From: JAIEPX01 sp963725255
GTDB taxonomy: Bacteria > Pseudomonadota > Gammaproteobacteria > JAIEPX01
Direction: 5' to 3'
DNA length: 64,000 nucleotides
Assembly: GCA_963725255.1 (NCBI GenBank)
Contig: CAVRXV010000017.1
Span: 62,001-126,000 of the forward strand
The position numbers were made by a program, and so were the translations under genes. The notes beneath the pieces are model-generated. The model did not search any database. It was not told the origin of the DNA and saw only the letters and a program-made list of their open reading frames with translations. Positions 9,188 through 18,768 of this stretch are shown here, piece by piece (position 1 is the stretch's first letter; each line of letters opens with the position of its first letter).

Positions 9188-10361
9188 GTTTCCTTTCCTC
9201 CCAAAGTGGAGATAAATTTCTTAATCGAGCGACACCCTTTTGTATCACATCGATAGCAAACTCAATTTCTTGAGCGGTGGTAAAACGTCCTAAACTCAAT
9301 CGCATCGAAGCATGAGCCAAAAGTGTCGGAACTCCCATTGCTAGTAACACATGAGAGGGTTCCAGTGATGCAGAGGTGCATGCAGAACCCGTAGAAACAG
9401 CAATATCCTGCAACGCCATTAATAATGCTTCACCATCAACATAATCAAATCCTATATTAAGGTTATTCGCAACACGATTTGATCTATCACCATGAAGATG
9501 AACATTTTCGATCTGAGCAATTCCATTCCATAATTGATCACGCAATAATTGAATTCTATGAGTTTCTTCATCGAATTCTGCATCTGCAATCATAAAGGCT
9601 TCTGCCATCCCAGCAATTAAATGCGTAGGTAAAGTGCCAGAACGCAATCCTTTCTCATGTCCGCCACCATAAATTAAAGGCTCAACATGTACACGCGGTT
9701 CTCGACGTATGTAAAGAGCACCAATTCCTTTAGGACCGTACACTTTATGTGCAGATAACGAGAGCAGATCAACATCCATTTTATTGACATCCACTTTGAC
9801 TTTACCAATGCTTTGCGCAGCATCGGTGTGTAACAAAACGCCACGAGGTCTAGTAACTGCAGAAAAGCTCGCAATATCGCGTACTAATCCTATTTCATTA
9901 TTCACATGCATTAAAGAAACTAAAATAGTATCTTTGCGAATGGCATTTTCAAGTATTTCTGGATGAATGATTCCCTGCGCATCAGGTTCTAGATACGTGA
10001 TTTCAAATCCTTCTTTTGTAAGCGCTCGACACGGATCTAATACTGCTTTATGCTCAGTTTTAGCCGTAACAATATGTTTTCCTTTTCGCGAATAAAAACG
10101 AGCGGCACCTATAATGGCTAAATTATTCGCTTCTGTTGCCCCTGATGTCCATATAATTTCTTCGGTATTTGCACCGATACAAGATGCAACTTGTGCACGG
10201 GCCATTTCAACAGATTCACTGGCCTGCCAACCATAGCTATGCGTGGTCGATGCTGGATTTCCAAAATGTCCACTCGCCTCAAGAAAACCTAACATTTTTT
10301 TTGTGACACGAGGATCTACTGGCGTTGTCGCCATATTGTCGAGATACACCGGAAGACGCAT
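9180..10361 (-). CDS. iscS: Cysteine desulfurase IscS
   Basis: PLP enzyme that converts cysteine to alanine and hands the persulfide sulfur to scaffold and tRNA-thiolation partners. The 393-aa protein shows YLDNMATTPVDPRV at the N-terminus, TSGATEANNLAI, the PLP lysine in LLSLSAHKVYGPKG (about residue 206) and the active-site cysteine loop TGSACTSASLEPSHVLLAMG (about residue 327). The ATG at 10361 has GGAG eight bases upstream and overlaps the trmJ stop by one base (TAATG). E. coli has iscR between trmJ and iscS; no regulator is present here, so IscR-type Fe-S feedback cannot act from this locus. Confidence 0.96.
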   Translation of the reverse strand: MRLPVYLDNMATTPVDPRVTKKMLGFLEASGHFGNPASTTHSYGWQASESVEMARAQVASCIGANTEEIIWTSGATEANNLAIIGAARFYSRKGKHIVTAKTEHKAVLDPCRALTKEGFEITYLEPDAQGIIHPEILENAIRKDTILVSLMHVNNEIGLVRDIASFSAVTRPRGVLLHTDAAQSIGKVKVDVNKMDVDLLSLSAHKVYGPKGIGALYIRREPRVHVEPLIYGGGHEKGLRSGTLPTHLIAGMAEAFMIADAEFDEETHRIQLLRDQLWNGIAQIENVHLHGDRSNRVANNLNIGFDYVDGEALLMALQDIAVSTGSACTSASLEPSHVLLAMGVPTLLAHASMRLSLGRFTTAQEIEFAIDVIQKGVARLRNLSPLWEERKHD

Positions 10362-11095
10362 TATTGTTTCTCCACAGTGTGATCCACAATTGAATTTAAG
10401 ACACCTCTTAAAATATTCATTTCATTCTCTTCTATGATCGCACGATTAAAGAGTCGTCGAAGTCGCAACATTAACTTTTTTGGTTGACTTGGATTAAGAT
10501 ACCCAAGATGAATCAAACAGCCCTCTAAGCTAACAAAGAATTTTTCCATTTCATCTGCAGTAACTGGACGACTTTCTATTTCATACTCTAGTTCATTTTT
10601 ATTTTTTTGCTGAAGTGTGATTCGTAATTCATACGCAACAATTTGCACTGCAGCTGCTACATTTAAAGAACTAAAATTTTCATCACAAGGAATGTGTAAA
10701 TGAGCATGGCAAAGAGCAAGCTCCTCATTCGATAATCCTGATTGCTCATTACCAAAAACAAAGGCTATTTTTTGTTGATCACGCACACGAGGAATAATTT
10801 TTTCCACACATTGTCGTGGATCATTTAAAGGCCATGCAACCGAACGCAATCTCGCACTCGTTCCGATAACAAAATGACAATCACTAATCGCATCCGTTAA
10901 ATTTTCAACGACCACTGCTCGCTCCAAAAGATCATCCGCCCCAGCAGCACGAGCAGTCGCTTCTGCATGAGGAAATTCTTTGGGTTGAACCAGCACTAAA
11001 TTTTGCAGCCCCATATTTTTCATGGCACGTGCTGCTGCTCCAATATTTCCTGGATGCGAGGTGTTTACTAAAATTATTTTAATTCGATCAAACAA
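10361..11095 (-). CDS. trmJ: tRNA (cytidine/uridine-2'-O)-methyltransferase TrmJ
   Basis: SPOUT-class methyltransferase that 2'-O-methylates position 32 of several tRNAs. The 244-aa protein carries the SPOUT motifs: NTSHPGNIGAAARAMKNMG at the N-terminus, then FVFGNEQSGLSNEEL, and the knot motif with HIPCDENFSSLNVAAAVQI. The start is a TTG at 11095 with GGAG eight bases before it; an overlapping ATG a few bases upstream is out of frame and closes quickly. The gene heads the trmJ-iscS-iscU operon and is divergent from the pilin gene, with an 83-bp shared upstream region. Confidence 0.94.
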   Translation of the reverse strand: MFDRIKIILVNTSHPGNIGAAARAMKNMGLQNLVLVQPKEFPHAEATARAAGADDLLERAVVVENLTDAISDCHFVIGTSARLRSVAWPLNDPRQCVEKIIPRVRDQQKIAFVFGNEQSGLSNEELALCHAHLHIPCDENFSSLNVAAAVQIVAYELRITLQQKNKNELEYEIESRPVTADEMEKFFVSLEGCLIHLGYLNPSQPKKLMLRLRRLFNRAIIEENEMNILRGVLNSIVDHTVEKQ

Positions 11096-11178
11096 TTTTC
11101 ATTCTCCAACTACGGTAATGGATCACACATAAAAAAGTGCTAGCATACCAGAAATTATATCACGAAGGAGAGTTTCCT

Positions 11179-11592
11179 GTGGGAAAACGCAATTTGGGAT
11201 TCACGCTAATGGAACTGATGATTACAGTGGCAATTATTGGAATTATTGCCGCAATCGCCATTCCATCCTATCTCGATTATACACGAAAAGCCTATTTCAG
11301 CGAACTTGTCCATGCCACCGGACCTTACACAATCGGCGTTGCAGATTGCTTTCATCGACTTGGAACTTTAGAAGGCTGCGATGCTGGAAGCGCAGGTATC
11401 CCTGCAGGTATTATTGCATCACGAGGTAGAATCGCCACTTTGTCTGTGACCAAAGGCCAAATTACCGTAACCCCTGTCGCAGCCAACGGATTTGTCTCAA
11501 CGGATACCTACATACTCACACCTAACATCAATGATGGTGCAATAACATGGGATGCTTCTGGCGGAGGTGTCACCAAAGGTTATGCCAATTGA
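11179..11592 (+). CDS. Type IV major pilin-like protein
   Basis: Prepilin of 137 aa from a GTG at 11179, which has GGAG eight bases upstream; the frame also runs back to 11137 without a ribosome site. A short basic leader (MGKRNLG) ends in the prepilin peptidase site G|FTLMEL, with glutamate at mature position 5. The hydrophobic helix MITVAIIGIIAAIAIPSYL follows. Two cysteines (in VADCFHRLGTLEGC) could form a disulfide, as in PilA/PilE proteins, although they are not near the C-terminus. It is followed with overlap by a PilB-like ATPase and a PilC-like platform gene, so it probably forms the filament of that system. No prepilin peptidase is in the window. Confidence 0.9.
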   Translation: MGKRNLGFTLMELMITVAIIGIIAAIAIPSYLDYTRKAYFSELVHATGPYTIGVADCFHRLGTLEGCDAGSAGIPAGIIASRGRIATLSVTKGQITVTPVAANGFVSTDTYILTPNINDGAITWDASGGGVTKGYAN

Positions 11593-12728
11593 ATTTAAAC
11601 ATTGAAACTCTAGATGCACCCATCGTTGGCTTTATCAATGAGCTATTAAATGACGCAATAGCAAAGAATGCATCTGATATTCATTTTGAACCTTTCAAAG
11701 AAAACTACAGAATTCGATTTCGTTGTGACGGAATACTCACTACTGTTTCGCATTCACCCATTCAATTAGCACCGATGATTACTTCTCGAATTAAAATATT
11801 ATCCAATCTGGATATTTCAGAGCGTCGAGTACCACAAGATGGTCGATTTAGCTATTATTTTTCACCAATTCAGTCTGTAGATTTTCGAGTCAGTACCTGT
11901 CCAACTCTGCATGGAGAGAAAATTGTATTACGTCTTCTGGAATCCAACAAACAGCTTCTATCAATTGATTCACTGGGAATGTCGTCCGAACAAATAGATC
12001 TCTATCGAAAAGCACTAAATCAGACACAAGGTCTTATTTTAGTGACAGGCCCCACAGGTAGTGGTAAAACCATGACTTTGTATTCAGGGTTAAGTTTATT
12101 AAATACTAAAGAAAAAAATATTTGCTCCGTAGAAGATCCCATAGAAATTCAACTTCCCGGTATTAATCAAGTGCAAGTCAATATCAAAACAGGATTAACA
12201 TTTTCAACGGCCCTTAGAGCATTTTTACGTCAAGATCCTGATGTCATTATGGTGGGTGAAATACGAGATAGAGAAACTGCTGATATTGCAATTAATGCTT
12301 CATTAACGGGACATCTAGTTTTATCGACATTACACACAAATAGTGCGTCCGAATGTCTTGTTCGATTATCTAATATGGGGGTACCTGCATACAATATTGC
12401 AAGTTCACTATCTCTGATCATCGGACAACGGCTGGTTCGCTGTCTATGCCCTTACTGCAAAAATCCCATTAAAAATCTCAAAATTTATGAACCAAGTGAA
12501 GGCACCTGTCCACACTGTAATAATGGGTATCAAGGGCGTATGGGCATTTTTGAAGTCTTGCTCCCTTCGGCTAACATGAAAGAAATGATTTCTAAAAAAG
12601 AATCTGCTTTCAAAATTAATCAACAAGCTCATCGTGAAAAAATACCAAACTTACGCCAATCAGGCTTGGAATGCGTGCGATCTGGCCTCACGAGTTTATC
12701 TGAATTAAATCGAATTATCCCTGACTAA
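11589..12728 (+). CDS. Type IV pilus assembly ATPase (PilB/GspE-type) lacking the N-terminal domain
   Basis: Secretion ATPase that powers pilus extension. From a TTG at 11589 the protein is 379 aa. Visible motifs are the Walker A GPTGSGKTMTL, the Asp box VEDPIEIQ, the Walker B VIMVGEIRDRETADIA, the His box TGHLVLSTLHTN, and a tetracysteine zinc site (CPYC plus CPHC). The usual N1 domain of roughly 150 residues of PilB/GspE is absent, because the pilin gene occupies that space. The TTG overlaps the pilin stop (TTGA), with AAAGG nine bases upstream, suggesting translational coupling. An ATG at 11547 would lie deep inside the pilin gene and yield an unrelated N-terminal tail. The core is complete, so I treat the gene as functional. 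Confidence 0.88.
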   Translation: MNLNIETLDAPIVGFINELLNDAIAKNASDIHFEPFKENYRIRFRCDGILTTVSHSPIQLAPMITSRIKILSNLDISERRVPQDGRFSYYFSPIQSVDFRVSTCPTLHGEKIVLRLLESNKQLLSIDSLGMSSEQIDLYRKALNQTQGLILVTGPTGSGKTMTLYSGLSLLNTKEKNICSVEDPIEIQLPGINQVQVNIKTGLTFSTALRAFLRQDPDVIMVGEIRDRETADIAINASLTGHLVLSTLHTNSASECLVRLSNMGVPAYNIASSLSLIIGQRLVRCLCPYCKNPIKNLKIYEPSEGTCPHCNNGYQGRMGIFEVLLPSANMKEMISKKESAFKINQQAHREKIPNLRQSGLECVRSGLTSLSELNRIIPD

Positions 12729-12732
12729 TTCT

Positions 12733-13803
12733 ATGAACCATAAAAAATCACTAATCCGCTTCGAAAAAAAAATTCATTCTATGGATATCGCTCAATTTGC
12801 TCGTCAGTTAGCCACAATGACATTAGCCGGAATACCTTTAATTACAGCAATTGAATTGATTGAAAAAGCACACGAAAACAATTTATTCAGAAAAATACTC
12901 TCTAACATAATAAAAGGCCTCAAAGAAGGGAATTCATTTTCAGAGTGCCTCAAAAAACACAACACTGTATTTAATCATTTATTTTGTAACTTAATAAGAG
13001 CTGGTGAGCAATCAGGAACTTTGGATATCATGCTAACTAAATTATCTATTCACCTTATAAAATCGAACACCATCAAAAATAAAATAAAAAAAGCGTGTAT
13101 TTATCCTATAGCTATTTTGGGAATTACATTTTTTCTTTCCGCCGTATTACTAGTATTCATTGTCCCTGAATTCGATAAATTATTCACATCATTCAATGCT
13201 CAATTACCCGCCCTAACTCGTTGCATTATAAAAATTTCAATCTTTACTCAGCATTCTTGGTGGATATTTATTATGTTGACCTTTATAATTGTTATGATTC
13301 TTAAAAATTCAAAAAAAAACAGCCCAACTATCAAACTACTCTTTGACCAAAATCTGTTAAAGATTCCAATCCTTGGACCTTTTCTTCAAAAAGCTATTAT
13401 CGTCTATCTCTTGAGTACTCTTGCAACACTCTTAGCTGCTGGCATTCCTATGACTGATGCCTTAGCATTAACTTCTTCTATCACTAATAATTTAGTTTTC
13501 CAAAATGCTCTACATAAAATTCAAGAACAAATCAAAATTGGTGAATCACTTCATAATGCCTTTAAAAATACACTCATCTTTCCTAACACGGTATTACAAA
13601 TGATCGACGTAGGAGAACAATCAGGAGCCATGGAATCAATGCTTAATAATATTGCCAACTTGTATGAAGATGAGCTGGATTATTTTATCAACAATCTTAG
13701 CCAATTAATGGAACCTATAATTATGCTGATATTAGGTACTATTGTCGGTGTTTTTGTATTAGCGCTGTATCTACCCATTTTCAAATTAGGTTCGGTTTTT
13801 TAA
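12733..13803 (+). CDS. Type IV pilus inner-membrane platform protein (PilC/GspF family)
   Basis: Integral membrane platform on which the ATPase acts during pilin assembly. The 356-aa protein has two tandem GspF-type domains. The first begins FARQLATMTLAGIPLITAIELIE and contains RAGEQSGTLDIML; the second begins LLSTLATLLAAGIPMTDALAL and contains MIDVGEQSGAMESML. Hydrophobic segments lie at about residues 130-155, 170-195 and 325-350. It is somewhat shorter than typical PilC (about 400 aa), mainly at the N-terminus. It starts 4 bp after the ATPase stop, without a clear ribosome site, so it is probably read through coupling. Confidence 0.9.
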   Translation: MNHKKSLIRFEKKIHSMDIAQFARQLATMTLAGIPLITAIELIEKAHENNLFRKILSNIIKGLKEGNSFSECLKKHNTVFNHLFCNLIRAGEQSGTLDIMLTKLSIHLIKSNTIKNKIKKACIYPIAILGITFFLSAVLLVFIVPEFDKLFTSFNAQLPALTRCIIKISIFTQHSWWIFIMLTFIIVMILKNSKKNSPTIKLLFDQNLLKIPILGPFLQKAIIVYLLSTLATLLAAGIPMTDALALTSSITNNLVFQNALHKIQEQIKIGESLHNAFKNTLIFPNTVLQMIDVGEQSGAMESMLNNIANLYEDELDYFINNLSQLMEPIIMLILGTIVGVFVLALYLPIFKLGSVF

Positions 13804-13815
13804 TAATTACTGTCA

Positions 13816-15789
13816 TTATTTAATGGTGGTGCCATTTGTGCTAGATCCAGCTAAAATTTCTTCAGGGGTAATAGGCTGATCAGGGACACCACTTTTCCCT
13901 CTGCTCGCTCTCATTGCTCTACGACGTATTGAACCATCACCTCTTAACTGAGGATTGATACCCCCTTTAGCAGGCGTACCCGATTTTGGGGATTCTGAGC
14001 GTTCAACATCATTTGCCGTAGCATTGACTTCAGGCGCATCACTCAACACTTCACCTGAAGTAGTTTCGGCTTGAGTAACCCTTGGACTTCCGCTAATGGG
14101 GGTACGCGGACTGCTCGTTTGTGATCGTGGACTAGACCCTGTCTTTGAAGTTTTTGCACGTGGGCTTGGTTGAAGCGCTTTCCCATCAGTACTTCCAGTA
14201 CTCGGAAAGAAACCTGGTTTACGAGCAAACGATGGGCTAGTAGAACTTGGTCGACCCTCATGTGAACCTCGCGATAATACTTCAACACTACCTTGATCAT
14301 TAGTGCTCTGACCACCATTCTTTATTTCAGAACTTCCATTTTGTTCTACAACTGCTTTTTTTCCATCTCCCTTAATTTCAGAATTTCCTTGAGATAAATT
14401 CTCACCATATTTAGATTGATATTCTCTTCTAAGCTCATTATACAAATTAGCGAAATCTCTTGTTTGAGTCATTAACTCTTCTACATCTATATGCAGTCTA
14501 TTGAGTGTGTGATAAAATACACTAGATATCTTAAGTATTGGATGCAATGAATTTACGGAACTAACTGGATACATTGAACTAATAACTCGAGTCTTACTTT
14601 CGATGACAATAGTAGTATTAAATAGCGCTGTGACATTTGACAGAAGATCTTCAGCTCCCTTTTTAAGAGTTTCAGTATCTTTCTTACTGACATCAGAAGA
14701 TAACGCTACTAACTGTTCATAAATCGTTTGGATCCATTTTGACTCTATTTTATCAATAAGATCGTTTATTTCTTTCAGCCTAGCTTGAAAATTACCTTCA
14801 GCTTCATCATCTTGAAACAAGTTGACATACTTAAGAAGAATAACACGAGATGAAGCCCCTATTGATTCACATATTACTGATATGATCCTGAAAATATCTT
14901 TCTGCATATTTGTAAGATTATAAATATGTTCCTGTAGCGCAAGAACAGTATATACATCTAAATGTTTACACTGATATTGAACAGCCGATTCGAGATCATT
15001 ATTATGTGATGAACTGTTAACGCCATTTTTTTCCCCCGAAAGTAATTTATTTGCCAATTCTGTTGCAGCAACAATGGCATCTTTAAATTTCGGCCCATCC
15101 TTTGTACTACGCAATGTGGCTCGCATTATTCCGTCAATCTGAGGTTCATAGGGCTTTCGACAATTTTTATTAATACTATTATATTCAGGTGGCTGTTCGC
15201 GAGCGAATAAATACTGACCATTAGTTTGAAGAATCCATGCTTGATCTTGACGATACCCTATCAATTTCTCTAGTGGTAGACCACTTTTATCCCCTTCGCC
15301 ATCGATTGTACATTTTATTTTACTATGTAGAATTCTACTATCTGAAAGTAAACGACCAAACAACCCCTCACTGTCATCCAAACATTCATCTTTAAGATTC
15401 TCAGGACGTATCAATTCTAGCCTTTCTACAAACTGACAAACAGTTTCAAGTCTTGCTAGCCCGGATAATTTATTTTCAGGTAAATCTGAGCCTCCCAATG
15501 TATCAGAAAAAAAATGAGATTGGATTTTTAGTAACGAGGAAGCAAGATCTGCAAGGTCGATTGTATTAATTTTTTGTGCTGAAGCTGGTGGAGTATCTTT
15601 GAGTACAATTTTTTGAATCTGTAGTAATTTCTTTAATAATTCCAAGGATTTTGTGATGAAGTCATCAACCAATTGTCGTTGTTTTTTATCTGGATCAAGA
15701 TCATCGGGTACAGATTCTGCACCTGTGCTAGGCAATGCATCATCATGATCAAGAACTTCTACTTCAAGACCTTTCTCTTTATGTTCCAT
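13816..15789 (-). CDS. Large unknown protein with SPR-rich disordered tail
   Basis: I do not recognise this 657-aa protein. The N-terminus is acidic. Residues about 40-465 are helical, without transmembrane segments or a signal peptide, and include a RLELIRPENLKDE stretch and long amphipathic helices. From about 465 the sequence is low complexity. At about 535-585 it carries four Ser-Pro-Arg motifs (PSPRAK, SSPRSQ, SSPRTP, GSPRVT), and it ends with ITPEEILAGSS. The tail motifs recur in five other proteins in this window. The ATG at 15789 follows GAGGGATT. Only 12 bp separate its end from the convergent pilC-like gene. A host-directed effector is plausible from tail and context, but no domain proves it. 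Confidence 0.75.
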   Translation of the reverse strand: MEHKEKGLEVEVLDHDDALPSTGAESVPDDLDPDKKQRQLVDDFITKSLELLKKLLQIQKIVLKDTPPASAQKINTIDLADLASSLLKIQSHFFSDTLGGSDLPENKLSGLARLETVCQFVERLELIRPENLKDECLDDSEGLFGRLLSDSRILHSKIKCTIDGEGDKSGLPLEKLIGYRQDQAWILQTNGQYLFAREQPPEYNSINKNCRKPYEPQIDGIMRATLRSTKDGPKFKDAIVAATELANKLLSGEKNGVNSSSHNNDLESAVQYQCKHLDVYTVLALQEHIYNLTNMQKDIFRIISVICESIGASSRVILLKYVNLFQDDEAEGNFQARLKEINDLIDKIESKWIQTIYEQLVALSSDVSKKDTETLKKGAEDLLSNVTALFNTTIVIESKTRVISSMYPVSSVNSLHPILKISSVFYHTLNRLHIDVEELMTQTRDFANLYNELRREYQSKYGENLSQGNSEIKGDGKKAVVEQNGSSEIKNGGQSTNDQGSVEVLSRGSHEGRPSSTSPSFARKPGFFPSTGSTDGKALQPSPRAKTSKTGSSPRSQTSSPRTPISGSPRVTQAETTSGEVLSDAPEVNATANDVERSESPKSGTPAKGGINPQLRGDGSIRRRAMRASRGKSGVPDQPITPEEILAGSSTNGTTIK

Positions 15790-15826
15790 AATCCCTCTTT
15801 TGGTTATTAACCAACTAAACTAGACC

Positions 15827-18502
15827 TTACTTAACTTCTAACAATGGTATAGTACTTTCATCGAGATTTTGAGTGTTAGTGTTAGTCTTAATTGAATTCA
15901 CTGCGCCACTAACAGACCATAAACCACGCTGCCACTTGAATAAATCACTCAATTTATAACACCCAATACCACCAACAGCAGCTCCAACCACACAGCCAAC
16001 ACTCGCACCTACAGCAGCGCCATATTGTGCAGATGGCAGCGCCAACCAAAAACCTCCAGGTCCACCTCCTGTCACAAGTGTACCGGCTAAAAATCCAGCC
16101 AGAGCACCAATAATCAATCCAATAAGTGCACATAACATTGCCGCATTGCGAGCAGTTACTCCATCGGAAGTCAATTTATCATTACAACAGTGCTCAAAAG
16201 TCTCTTTAGCTTTCTGAAGCTGGTCCGAAGAAACTCCTTTTATTTTTGCTACTGAAGCAAGTATCCGCAACTCATTGACGAGAGAGAAAATTTTATTAAT
16301 CTGTGTAATATCTTCATCGGTATATTCAGGAACAATCTTAGCCAAAACATCCGTTCTTAATTGCAGATAATCTGATTGCAATTGATCCAACATAAGCAAA
16401 TGAGATCTTTTTACTTCAGCATCTGACACTTGATTAATTTCATTTTGAGTTGCCTTAACCAACTCGCGCACAAATAGCTCTCTCGTATTTTCCTTTTTAC
16501 CATCTTTGTCAGAAGCGTGTATAAATCGAATAATATTAAATTGTACTTGCCCCCACCGTTTTCCAGCGCGTGGGAAATAAGGGTTTTTCTTGACCTCATC
16601 TGGGATAGCATTAAGCAAAGCTGAGCGCTCAAGTTGAAGAGCTATAAGATAGGGATTTTCGTTTGTTATTTTTTCTAATAATTTCGATGCTTCTAAAGGC
16701 CATAATGTAAGCAGTAATTCTACCACATCATCATTACCTAGCTTTGCAGCTTCTTCCAACGGGGTAATGTATTTTTTTTGCGAATCTAACTTCTTATCCA
16801 TTTGTTTATCAACCGGTGGAAATCGATGTCCATTCAGCTGTAATTGGAACTTATCTTCAACTGTTCTCTTCTCTTGAACCACTGATAAATCTGGTGACTC
16901 CTTTATTTCTTTTGGAAGTACTGCGGCAACTTCTCTAGGTACGGGTTGTCCCTTATGGTACGTTTTTGTGACATCCAATACTCTTTCTTTTTTCTGCCCA
17001 GCCATTAATTTAATCAACGCCACATTTCTTTCTAGACAAGCTACTGATAAAGGAGACTGATCATCAAAATTAACCCAATTCCATAATTCCTCAAATGCTT
17101 GAAGTAAATATTTTACGAACTCAAGTTCTCTAGGATCGGTCAGGTCTGCCTCTTTGATTGCAAGATGTAATAGATTATTACCGTGCTGATCAGTTATACG
17201 CTGTTCTGGAAGTACACCCCTCGCTTTTGTAGGCAAATATTGAAGAACTTGTTTGAAATATTTTTTATCCCGATAAACACTTAACATTTGCAAAGGCCGT
17301 AAATTATGAGGCCAACCAGCCTTTTGGATAGTTTGTGTATTTTTGAATTTCTCAAGCAATTCTTTGAGCAAAATCTCTCGTCTGATTGCAAATGACGCTT
17401 TATCAAGTACTGTAAAAAGATTATCTCTAAACTCTGATAAAAGTCCGTCTGACAAACGGGCAAAATTACTATGCTCATAATAATAAGAAATTAAGTCTTC
17501 AAGAGAGAAGGTATCTGCATATATTTGATTATGAAATTGTTTAAGTGGCTCAATATTTTGGAGACTATCTATTGAAATGTTTTCATTACTGTGCCAATTC
17601 TGAAGTTCCTCTTTTGATAAGTTGTCCAATAAGACTTGTAACTGCGCTGCATTGTCGCCCGTCTGCTCAAGTATTCCGTCAAAATCTACAGCATTATCTC
17701 GAAGTGCATAGAGATCTAAAGGAGAAAATTCTTTTAAACCAATTTGACGAAGACATGATTTGAATTCCTGGCGGTCCATTAATTGTAGTAAAGGCTCGAT
17801 ACCACTTCGAGTTTCTTCGTAATAATGAATGGCCGAACATAAGCTGTCTTCAGAGTGCTTAGACAACGGAAGAAGTTCAAATACGATTTTCTTTATACTA
17901 CGCCTAACAGCAAACGTTAGTGGAGTCTGGGGCAAAAACTCAGGATCCTTCTTTTTTAGCTCATCATTTGTTTTGTCTACAAAATATTGAAAACCATTCT
18001 TAAGAAGCAATACTACAATTTCCCATGCGCCAAATTCTGTAGCAACGTGCAACAATGAATCACAACCTGGGATCGATTTTTGTTCTTTTGCAATTTGAGT
18101 AACTAAATGGCTTTTTTCATCAGGACTTTCAATGTCAAGCTCACGATAAACATCAACTAAATGTGTGCTGTATTCATCAGATTGAGCATTTTCACAAGCT
18201 GTAATTATTAAAGCTTTTATATTTTCTAGAGTTCTAGGGCTATGTCCTACTTCCTGACTATGCTCTCCACCCGAAGACTTTCTAGTTGCATGCCCATCTT
18301 GCACTTCCGGGGAACTACCAGATGATTCTGAGCCCGCTTCGAAAACCGCCGTCTCCCCAAGCTGGCCATTAGTAACAGATGATAAATCGAGAGGTAGTGC
18401 TCTCTTAACCCCAGATCCGGAACTTGATGGGGAATGCTCACCCTCTTGAGTGGGCGCACCACCCTGTGTGGATCCTGCTCCAACCGATTGAGCCCTCTTC
18501 AT
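15827..18502 (-). CDS. Ankyrin-repeat protein with C-terminal hydrophobic hairpin
   Basis: An 891-aa protein starting from an ATG with an excellent AGGAGG site. The first 85 residues are Ser/Gly-rich and disordered, and include HSPSSSGSG and HSPRTLENI. Ankyrin-like units are visible near residue 150 (LLHVATEFGAWEIVVLLLKN), near 450 (NNLLHLAIKEAD) and near 590 (TPLEEAAKLGNDDVVELLL), with helical sequence between them. At about 786-849 two glycine-rich hydrophobic stretches (CALIGLIIGALAGFLAGTLV and YGAAVGASVGCVVGAAVGG) look like a membrane-inserting hairpin. There is no signal peptide. Large ankyrin proteins with C-terminal membrane hairpins are common among Legionellales effectors; that role is inference. 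Confidence 0.8.
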   Translation of the reverse strand: MKRAQSVGAGSTQGGAPTQEGEHSPSSSGSGVKRALPLDLSSVTNGQLGETAVFEAGSESSGSSPEVQDGHATRKSSGGEHSQEVGHSPRTLENIKALIITACENAQSDEYSTHLVDVYRELDIESPDEKSHLVTQIAKEQKSIPGCDSLLHVATEFGAWEIVVLLLKNGFQYFVDKTNDELKKKDPEFLPQTPLTFAVRRSIKKIVFELLPLSKHSEDSLCSAIHYYEETRSGIEPLLQLMDRQEFKSCLRQIGLKEFSPLDLYALRDNAVDFDGILEQTGDNAAQLQVLLDNLSKEELQNWHSNENISIDSLQNIEPLKQFHNQIYADTFSLEDLISYYYEHSNFARLSDGLLSEFRDNLFTVLDKASFAIRREILLKELLEKFKNTQTIQKAGWPHNLRPLQMLSVYRDKKYFKQVLQYLPTKARGVLPEQRITDQHGNNLLHLAIKEADLTDPRELEFVKYLLQAFEELWNWVNFDDQSPLSVACLERNVALIKLMAGQKKERVLDVTKTYHKGQPVPREVAAVLPKEIKESPDLSVVQEKRTVEDKFQLQLNGHRFPPVDKQMDKKLDSQKKYITPLEEAAKLGNDDVVELLLTLWPLEASKLLEKITNENPYLIALQLERSALLNAIPDEVKKNPYFPRAGKRWGQVQFNIIRFIHASDKDGKKENTRELFVRELVKATQNEINQVSDAEVKRSHLLMLDQLQSDYLQLRTDVLAKIVPEYTDEDITQINKIFSLVNELRILASVAKIKGVSSDQLQKAKETFEHCCNDKLTSDGVTARNAAMLCALIGLIIGALAGFLAGTLVTGGGPGGFWLALPSAQYGAAVGASVGCVVGAAVGGIGCYKLSDLFKWQRGLWSVSGAVNSIKTNTNTQNLDESTIPLLEVK

Positions 18503-18539
18503 TCATAACCTCCTGTTATGGCGGAAGCAGAACTTTAAA

Positions 18540-18592
18540 CCTAGATTCTGCAGTTGGAATCTACTATAAGATCCTAATGCACTGAATCTAGG
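18540..18592 (+). repeat. 53-bp CTAGATTC-family repeat with terminal inverted repeats
   Basis: The segment begins CCTAGATTCTGCAGTTGG and ends GCACTGAATCTAGG. Its ends are perfect inverted repeats, 11 bp long when the flanking AA and TT are counted. It aligns without gaps to the reverse complement of 46302-46354. It lies in the divergent region between the two ankyrin genes. Confidence 0.85.
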
Positions 18593-18713
18593 TTAAACTG
18601 CCACCCCTATTAAATATTACTGTGAGAGTAACAAATATTTTTTTCGTTGGCTAGCCTAATCACTATGTTACCATTGATTCAGAACACATTACCTGTGAGA
18701 ATAATGCCTAAAT

Positions 18714-18737
18714 CTAGATTCGGCAGTTGGAATCTAG
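18714..18737 (+). repeat. Short hairpin form of the CTAGATTC repeat
   Basis: CTAGATTC, an 8-base loop GGCAGTTG, then GAATCTAG. It matches the first 22 bases of the 53-bp element at 18541 but closes into an 8-bp hairpin on its own. It ends 20 bases before the ribosome site of the CaaX ankyrin gene. Confidence 0.8.
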
Positions 18738-18768
18738 GCTAAAGGAACAAATAGCCAGGAGGTATACT

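Noticed and set aside
11547..11588. Frameshifted or broken N-terminus of the PilB-like ATPase
   Set aside because: The upstream sequence is fully occupied by an intact pilin gene with correct processing site, so there is no hidden N1 domain; a TTG start fits better.
14043..14318. 91-aa ORF inside the SPR tail gene
   Set aside because: It is a frame shadow produced by the repetitive composition of the tail.
18540..18737. Possible CRISPR array from the CTAGATTC repeats
   Set aside because: Only two units of unequal length occur here, spacing is about 120 bp, the units are palindromic and a third lies 28 kb away; no cas genes are present.
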